DNA of 64,000 nt, from positions 682,001 to 746,000 of the forward strand of contig CAVXZL010000012.1 in assembly GCA_963766345.1 (NCBI GenBank). The letters run 5' to 3'. Positions 60,231 through 64,000 of the stretch are shown piece by piece. The DNA comes from DASVFB01 sp963766345. Lineage in GTDB: Bacteria > Actinomycetota > Thermoleophilia > Gaiellales > Gaiellaceae. The position numbers were made by a program, and so were the translations under genes. The first letter of the stretch is position 1, and every line of letters begins with the position of its first letter. Below the pieces are notes generated by a model. The model was not told the DNA's origin. It saw only the letters and a list, made by a program, of their open reading frames with translations, and ran no database searches.

Positions 60231-60254
60231 TCAAATCGGTGTCCATCGATTTGA
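60231..60254 (-). promoter_or_regulatory. Putative ArsR operator
   Basis: TCAAATCG (60231-60238) and CGATTTGA (60247-60254) form a perfect 8-bp dyad around 8 bp. On the minus strand a TTGACA (60235-60230) overlaps it and could be the -35 of the arsR-arsM promoter. ArsR-type operators are usually dyads of this length; assignment rests on position. Confidence 0.5.
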
Positions 60255-60338
60255 TCGTACCTCCGGCGGCCGGCCCAGGGCAAGTCGGCGCGGCTCTTCC
60301 AGACATGGCCCGAGTCCTGGACGAGGGAGATGCCCGGA

Positions 60339-61262
60339 TCAGACGTTGAAGCGGATGTTCAGGACGTCGCCGTCCTGGACGGCATAGGTCTTGCCCTCGA
60401 GGCGCTGCCTGCCGTCGCGGGCGGCGTCGGTGTGGGAGCCGGCGGCGACGAGGTCGTCCCAGCGGATCACCTCGCAGCGGATGAAGCCGCGGGCGATGTC
60501 TGAGTGGATCGTCCCGGCGGCGTCGATCGCCGAGCCTCCCCGGTGCAGCGTCCACGCACGCGTCTCCTTCTCGCCCGCCGTGAAGAACGTGACGAGGTCG
60601 AGCACCTCGAACAGGCGGCGCGCGACCTCGCCGACCGCGGACGAGCCGCCGTCGCGAAACGCGGCCGCCTCCTCCTCCGGCAGCTCCGCGAGCTCCGTCT
60701 CGAGTTGCGCGTCGACGCCGCCGGGGCCGTTCTCGATCGCGAGCAGCGGCTTCGCCGTGAGCGGCTCGAGCTCCGGCGGCAGCTCTCGCGACCAATCTGC
60801 CAGCGATCCGCCCGCGTCGAGATGCGCGAGCAACGACTCCAGCTCCGTGACCTCGGCCCTCAGCGTCGCATCGCCCGACTTCGCCTGCTTCGTCACGCGC
60901 TCGAGCCGCCGCTCGACGTGATCGCGGTCGGCGACGAGCAGCTCGAGCTTCAGCGTCTCGAGATCCGCTCCGGGGTCGCGCGTGCCGGACCAGCCGTCGA
61001 GCACCGCGAGCAGCGCGTCGACCTGCCGCAAGTTCCCGAGCAGAGCCGCGCCGGTGCCGGGCACGTCGACGAGACGAACCGCAGCCGGCGTCACCTTCTT
61101 CGCCCCGACGACACGCGCAAGCTGATCGAGCCGCTCGTCCGGGATCGGCGCCATCCCGACGTGCTCCTTCCCGACGCCGCTCGCCTCCGCATGCGTGAGC
61201 GCGCGGAACAGAGTCGTCGAGCCTGCGTTCGGCAGGCCGACGATGCCGACTTGCACGGACAC
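60339..61262 (-). CDS. YchF/OLA1-like P-loop protein with TGS domain and altered Walker A
   Basis: 307 aa, shorter than normal YchF (about 363). The N-terminal nucleotide-binding domain has GLPNAGSTTLF where the family has GLPNxGKSTLF: the Walker A lysine position (15) is a serine. The G3-like DVPG is present (RLVDVPGTGAALLGNLRQVDALL), followed by a coiled-coil-like helical region (residues about 115-155) and a C-terminal TGS domain (RGFIRCEVIRWDDLV to VQDGDVLNIRFNV). YchF proteins bind ATP and ribosomes. Loss of the lysine suggests weak or no hydrolysis, so this may be a diverged paralogue. Confidence 0.82.
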   Translation of the reverse strand: MSVQVGIVGLPNAGSTTLFRALTHAEASGVGKEHVGMAPIPDERLDQLARVVGAKKVTPAAVRLVDVPGTGAALLGNLRQVDALLAVLDGWSGTRDPGADLETLKLELLVADRDHVERRLERVTKQAKSGDATLRAEVTELESLLAHLDAGGSLADWSRELPPELEPLTAKPLLAIENGPGGVDAQLETELAELPEEEAAAFRDGGSSAVGEVARRLFEVLDLVTFFTAGEKETRAWTLHRGGSAIDAAGTIHSDIARGFIRCEVIRWDDLVAAGSHTDAARDGRQRLEGKTYAVQDGDVLNIRFNV

Positions 61263-61265
61263 GCG

Positions 61266-61853
61266 CTACCGCTGCTCGATCTGCTTCTGCAACGAGACGA
61301 GCGCGCGGTGCTGAAGCGACTTCACCGCGCCGTCGGTCTTGCCGAGGATCGTCGCGACCTCGCTGTTCCCGAAGTTGAACACGAACTTGAGCGTCAAAAC
61401 CTGGCGCTGCTCCGGCGACAGATCGTCGATCAGCTCGAGCATCGACTGCCGCCCGATCGAGTGCATCGCCTCGTCCTCGGCCGACAGCTCCTCGGAGCCG
61501 ATCGGCTCGGGCACCTCCTCCTCCGGCTGCCAGCGGCGCGCCGCGCGGAAGTGATCCATTGCGAGGTTGTGCGCGATCCGGAAGAGCCAGGCCGAGAAGG
61601 GCGCCGCGCGAAAGCGGAACTTGCCGATCGACTCGAGCATCTTGAGGAACGTCTGCGTCGTCAGGTCCTCGGCGTCATGTCGATTGCCGACGCTCATGTG
61701 CAGGTAGCTGTAGATGCGGTCGAAGTGGATGAGGTACAGCTCTTCGAGCGCGTCGCGGTCGCCCTGCTGGCCGCGCTCGACGAGGCGGCGGATGTGGTCG
61801 CGATCCGGGGAGCCCGGCTTCGCCGCGGCGTGTGTCTCGTTCGCGGCAGGCAT
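61266..61853 (-). CDS. ECF-type RNA polymerase sigma factor
   Basis: 195 aa with sigma region 2 (LYLIHFDRIYSYLHMSVGNRHDAEDLTTQTFLKML, then FSAWLFRIAHNLAMDHFR) and region 4 (LSPEQRQVLTLKFVFNFGNSEVATILGKTDGAVKSLQHRALVSL). No anti-sigma gene is adjacent; the upstream neighbour is a 72-aa protein with 19 bp between them. An N-terminal extension of about 25 residues precedes region 2. Target promoters are unknown. Confidence 0.9.
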   Translation of the reverse strand: MPAANETHAAAKPGSPDRDHIRRLVERGQQGDRDALEELYLIHFDRIYSYLHMSVGNRHDAEDLTTQTFLKMLESIGKFRFRAAPFSAWLFRIAHNLAMDHFRAARRWQPEEEVPEPIGSEELSAEDEAMHSIGRQSMLELIDDLSPEQRQVLTLKFVFNFGNSEVATILGKTDGAVKSLQHRALVSLQKQIEQR

Positions 61854-61872
61854 CAGAAGGTGGATGCCCGCG

Positions 61873-62091
61873 TCATGCGGCCCCGAATCCCACCTTCGCC
61901 TCGCGGCGGAACCGGCGCAGGTAGACGACGCGCCGCAACGCGACGATGTACCGCGCGTCCTCCGCCTCGAGCGTCACCGAGCCGTCCTGGCCGATGCCGT
62001 TCGCCAGCTCGTCCGCCGACTCCGTGTCCACGAGCATGCTCAGCGACTGCCCGCCGTCGAAGCCGATCTCGATCCGCACCCGGTCAGCCAT
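61873..62091 (-). CDS. Small conserved-looking protein
   Basis: 72 aa, beta-rich then basic (VRIEIGFDGGQSLSMLVDTESADELANGI, ending LRRVVYLRRFRREAKVGFG). The start overlaps the epimerase stop by 8 bp and it precedes the sigma factor gene, so the three may be cotranscribed. No family recognised. Confidence 0.6.
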   Translation of the reverse strand: MADRVRIEIGFDGGQSLSMLVDTESADELANGIGQDGSVTLEAEDARYIVALRRVVYLRRFRREAKVGFGAA

Positions 62092-62488
62092 GTGCCACCA
62101 CCTCCGCGAGAACGCCGTGGACGGAATCAGGATGGACGAACGCGACCTGGAGCCCGAACATGCCCTCGCGCGGCTCCTCGTCGACGAGGTCCGCGCCCTC
62201 GCTCTTCAACGACGCGAGCGCCGCGCGGATGTCCGAGACCTCGAACGCGACGTGGTGCATCCCCGGCCCGCGCGAGGCCAGGAAGCGGCCGACGGGCGAG
62301 TCGTCGCCGAGCGGCGAGAGCAGCTCGACCCGACCGCCGCCCACGAGGACGGCCGCCGCCTCGACGCCCTGGTCGGCCACCGTCGCGCGGTGCTCGAGCG
62401 CTGCGCCGAACAGCCGCTCGTACGTCCCGAGCGCGTCGTCGAGATCCTCTACCGCGACGCCGAGATGATGGATGCCGCGCGTGTCCAC
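62084..62488 (-). CDS. mce: Methylmalonyl-CoA epimerase (VOC superfamily)
   Basis: 134 aa vicinal-oxygen-chelate protein. Metal-ligand positions are in IHHLGVAVEDLD at the N-terminus and GPGMHHVAFEVSDI in the middle, and LLSPLGDDSPVGRFL between them is typical of the epimerase that converts (S)- to (R)-methylmalonyl-CoA in propionate metabolism. GTG start at 62488, 19 bp after the ftsH stop. The mutase is not in the window. Confidence 0.85.
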   Translation of the reverse strand: MDTRGIHHLGVAVEDLDDALGTYERLFGAALEHRATVADQGVEAAAVLVGGGRVELLSPLGDDSPVGRFLASRGPGMHHVAFEVSDIRAALASLKSEGADLVDEEPREGMFGLQVAFVHPDSVHGVLAEVVAHG

Positions 62489-62507
62489 ACACGCGATCGT
62501 AGTCGCG

Positions 62508-64000
62508 TCAGTCCGCGGTGAGCGGCACGACCTGCTTCACGCCGACGAGCTCGCTCGACTGCGACTCGACGGCGACGTCGGCGAGCAGCGCCTCGACCTC
62601 GTCGCGCACGAGCGTCTCCTTCTCGAGCAGGGCGCCCGCAACACGGTCGAGCGACGCGCGGTGCTTCGTCAGCAGGCGCACCGCCTCGGCGAACGCATGG
62701 TCGGTCAGCCGCGCCTGCTCGCTGTCGCGGAGGCGCTTCGTCTCCTCGGACAGCGCGTAGTTGTCGGCGCGCATCGTCCGCGAGGTGACGACCTCCGACA
62801 TGCCGTACTCGAAGACCATCGACCGCGCGAGCCCGGTCACCTTCTCGAGATCGTTCGCGGCGCCGTTCGTCACGCGCCCGAACACGACCTGCTCGGCCGC
62901 GCGGCCGCCGAGGAAGACCTTCATCAGGTCGACGAGCTCATCCTTCGTGTGCAGGTAACGATCCTCCGCGGGAAGGTTGAGCGTGTAGCCGAGCGCCTGC
63001 CCGCGCGCGACGATCGTCACCTTCTGCACCGGGAGGAAATCACCGGTGAGGTGTGACATCACCGCGTGCCCCGCCTCGTGGTAGGCGAGGATGCGCTTCT
63101 CCTTCTCCGTCACGACGCGCCGCTGTTGCAGGCCGGCGACGATGCGTTCCATCGCTGCGTCGAACTCGGCATGGCGGATGTACTGGAGATCCTTGCGGCC
63201 GGCGAAGATCGCCGCCTCGTTGCAGACGTTCGAGAGGTCGGCGCCCGTCAACCCGACGGTCTGCCTGGCGATCAGGTGCAGATCGACGTCCGCGGCGAGC
63301 GGCTTGCCGCGCGTGTGCACCTGGAGGATCGCCTCGCGGCCCGCGAGGTCGGGAGCGGAGACGAGCATCTGCCGGTCGAAGCGCCCGGGGCGAAGCAGCG
63401 CGGGATCGAGATCCTGGAGGCGGTTCGACGCGCCCATCACAACGACGCGCTCGCTCGCCTCGAAGCCGTCGAGCTCCACGAGGAGCTGGTTGAGCGTCTG
63501 GTCCTGCTCGCGGTTGAACCCGTGCCCGCTGCGCGCCGCGCCGACCGCGTCGAGCTCGTCGATGAAGATGATCGACGGCGCATTCTTGCGCGCGTCCTGG
63601 AAGAGCTTGCGGATGCGCGCGGCGCCGAGGCCGGCGAACATCTCGACGAACGCGGAAGCACTCGACGAGTAGAAGTTCGCGCCCGATTCCGCCGCAACTG
63701 CCCTTGCCATCAGCGTCTTGCCGGTGCCCGGCGGGCCGTAGAGCAAGATTCCCTTCGGCACGCGCGCGCCGAGGCGCTCGAACCGCTCGGGGCTGCGCAG
63801 GAACTCGACGACCTCGGAGAGCTCCTCCTTCACCTCGTCGAGGCCGGCGACGTCGCCCCATCCGACGGACGCGCGGGATTTCGCGTCGACGGCCGCCGGC
63901 CGCACCCTCGGCATGAGCTGAATCGTGCGCCAGAGCAGGAAGACGATCGCACCGAAGAAGATGATCGGAACCCAGATGAGCAGCGAGTCCGGAGGGCTCT
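62508..64000 (-). CDS. ftsH: ATP-dependent zinc metalloprotease FtsH, partial
   Basis: The reading frame is open to the window edge, so the N-terminus is missing. A transmembrane helix (LLIWVPIIFFGAIVFLLW) lies at its visible start. The AAA+ domain has Walker A GPPGTGKT, Walker B IFIDELDAVG and the second region of homology NRLQDLDPALLRPGRFDRQ. The peptidase domain has the zinc site HEAGH and the third-ligand region NGAANDLEKVTGLARSMV. It degrades membrane and short-lived cytosolic proteins. An ATG at 63914 lies after the helix and is unlikely to be the real start. Confidence 0.94.
   Translation of the reverse strand, partial: SPPDSLLIWVPIIFFGAIVFLLWRTIQLMPRVRPAAVDAKSRASVGWGDVAGLDEVKEELSEVVEFLRSPERFERLGARVPKGILLYGPPGTGKTLMARAVAAESGANFYSSSASAFVEMFAGLGAARIRKLFQDARKNAPSIIFIDELDAVGAARSGHGFNREQDQTLNQLLVELDGFEASERVVVMGASNRLQDLDPALLRPGRFDRQMLVSAPDLAGREAILQVHTRGKPLAADVDLHLIARQTVGLTGADLSNVCNEAAIFAGRKDLQYIRHAEFDAAMERIVAGLQQRRVVTEKEKRILAYHEAGHAVMSHLTGDFLPVQKVTIVARGQALGYTLNLPAEDRYLHTKDELVDLMKVFLGGRAAEQVVFGRVTNGAANDLEKVTGLARSMVFEYGMSEVVTSRTMRADNYALSEETKRLRDSEQARLTDHAFAEAVRLLTKHRASLDRVAGALLEKETLVRDEVEALLADVAVESQSSELVGVKQVVPLTAD

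Overview
The window is high-GC DNA densely packed with tightly spaced, often overlapping genes. It most likely comes from an actinobacterium of or near class Thermoleophilia; that placement is inferred from gene content and protein style, not from a marker-gene tree. Pointers include a complete 14-gene nuo operon, an FprA-type NADP reductase, an ArsR with actinobacterial-type cysteines, a stand-alone LigD polymerase domain, and large secreted proteins built from WD/BNR-like, DUF11 and cadherin-like repeats. GTG and TTG starts and 4-bp stop/start overlaps are common. No rRNA, tRNA, CRISPR array, transposase or phage gene was seen.

Layout. 1-7.3 kb: end of a secreted-protein gene, then a 2-oxoacid dehydrogenase operon (E1 alpha, E1 beta, E2) with a DUF2007 gene and lipB; a two-gene membrane unit on the minus strand; then lipA. 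7.3-15.5 kb: two giant secreted beta-propeller proteins and two small tandem secreted paralogues. 15.5-19 kb: fumC, a small zinc ribbon, FprA-type ferredoxin reductase and an A-type Fe-S carrier. 19.1-33.0 kb: nuoABCDEFGHIJKLMN. 33.1-38.3 kb: secreted papain-like protease, a putative zinc protease, an MMPL transporter and a small membrane protein. 38.5-45.0 kb: a small protein, a Crp-type regulator, a huge repeat protein ending in a FecR-like domain, and a CHASE2-adenylate cyclase. 45.0-50 kb: metallo-hydrolase, DUF1028, cupin-TPR, Ldh_2-like protein, Mrp ATPase and a membrane protein. 50-56.9 kb: LigD polymerase, a broken beta-propeller gene, DUF72, inositol phosphatase-like protein, DUF1015, HD/OB protein and an EamA transporter. 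57-64 kb: S11 peptidase with a long tail, arsM-arsR, a YchF-like protein, an ECF sigma factor, a small protein, methylmalonyl-CoA epimerase and the C-terminal part of FtsH running off the window.

How it fits together. The left third is central oxidative metabolism: a lipoylated dehydrogenase complex with both lipoylation genes, fumarase, Fe-S carrier, NADP-ferredoxin reductase and complex I. The most suggestive unit is at 38.8-45.0 kb: a cAMP-receptor-like regulator diverges from a gene pair encoding an exported repeat/FecR-like protein and a CHASE2 adenylate cyclase, with a palindrome in the shared promoter region. This could be a self-contained cAMP signalling module.

Quality caution. At least six otherwise intact genes carry apparent single-base frameshifts (near 140, 4590, 40107, 48830, 52012 and 53124), some at short homopolymers. 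Uncorrected indels of the assembly are the simplest explanation, so broken genes here should not be taken as true pseudogenes without read support.
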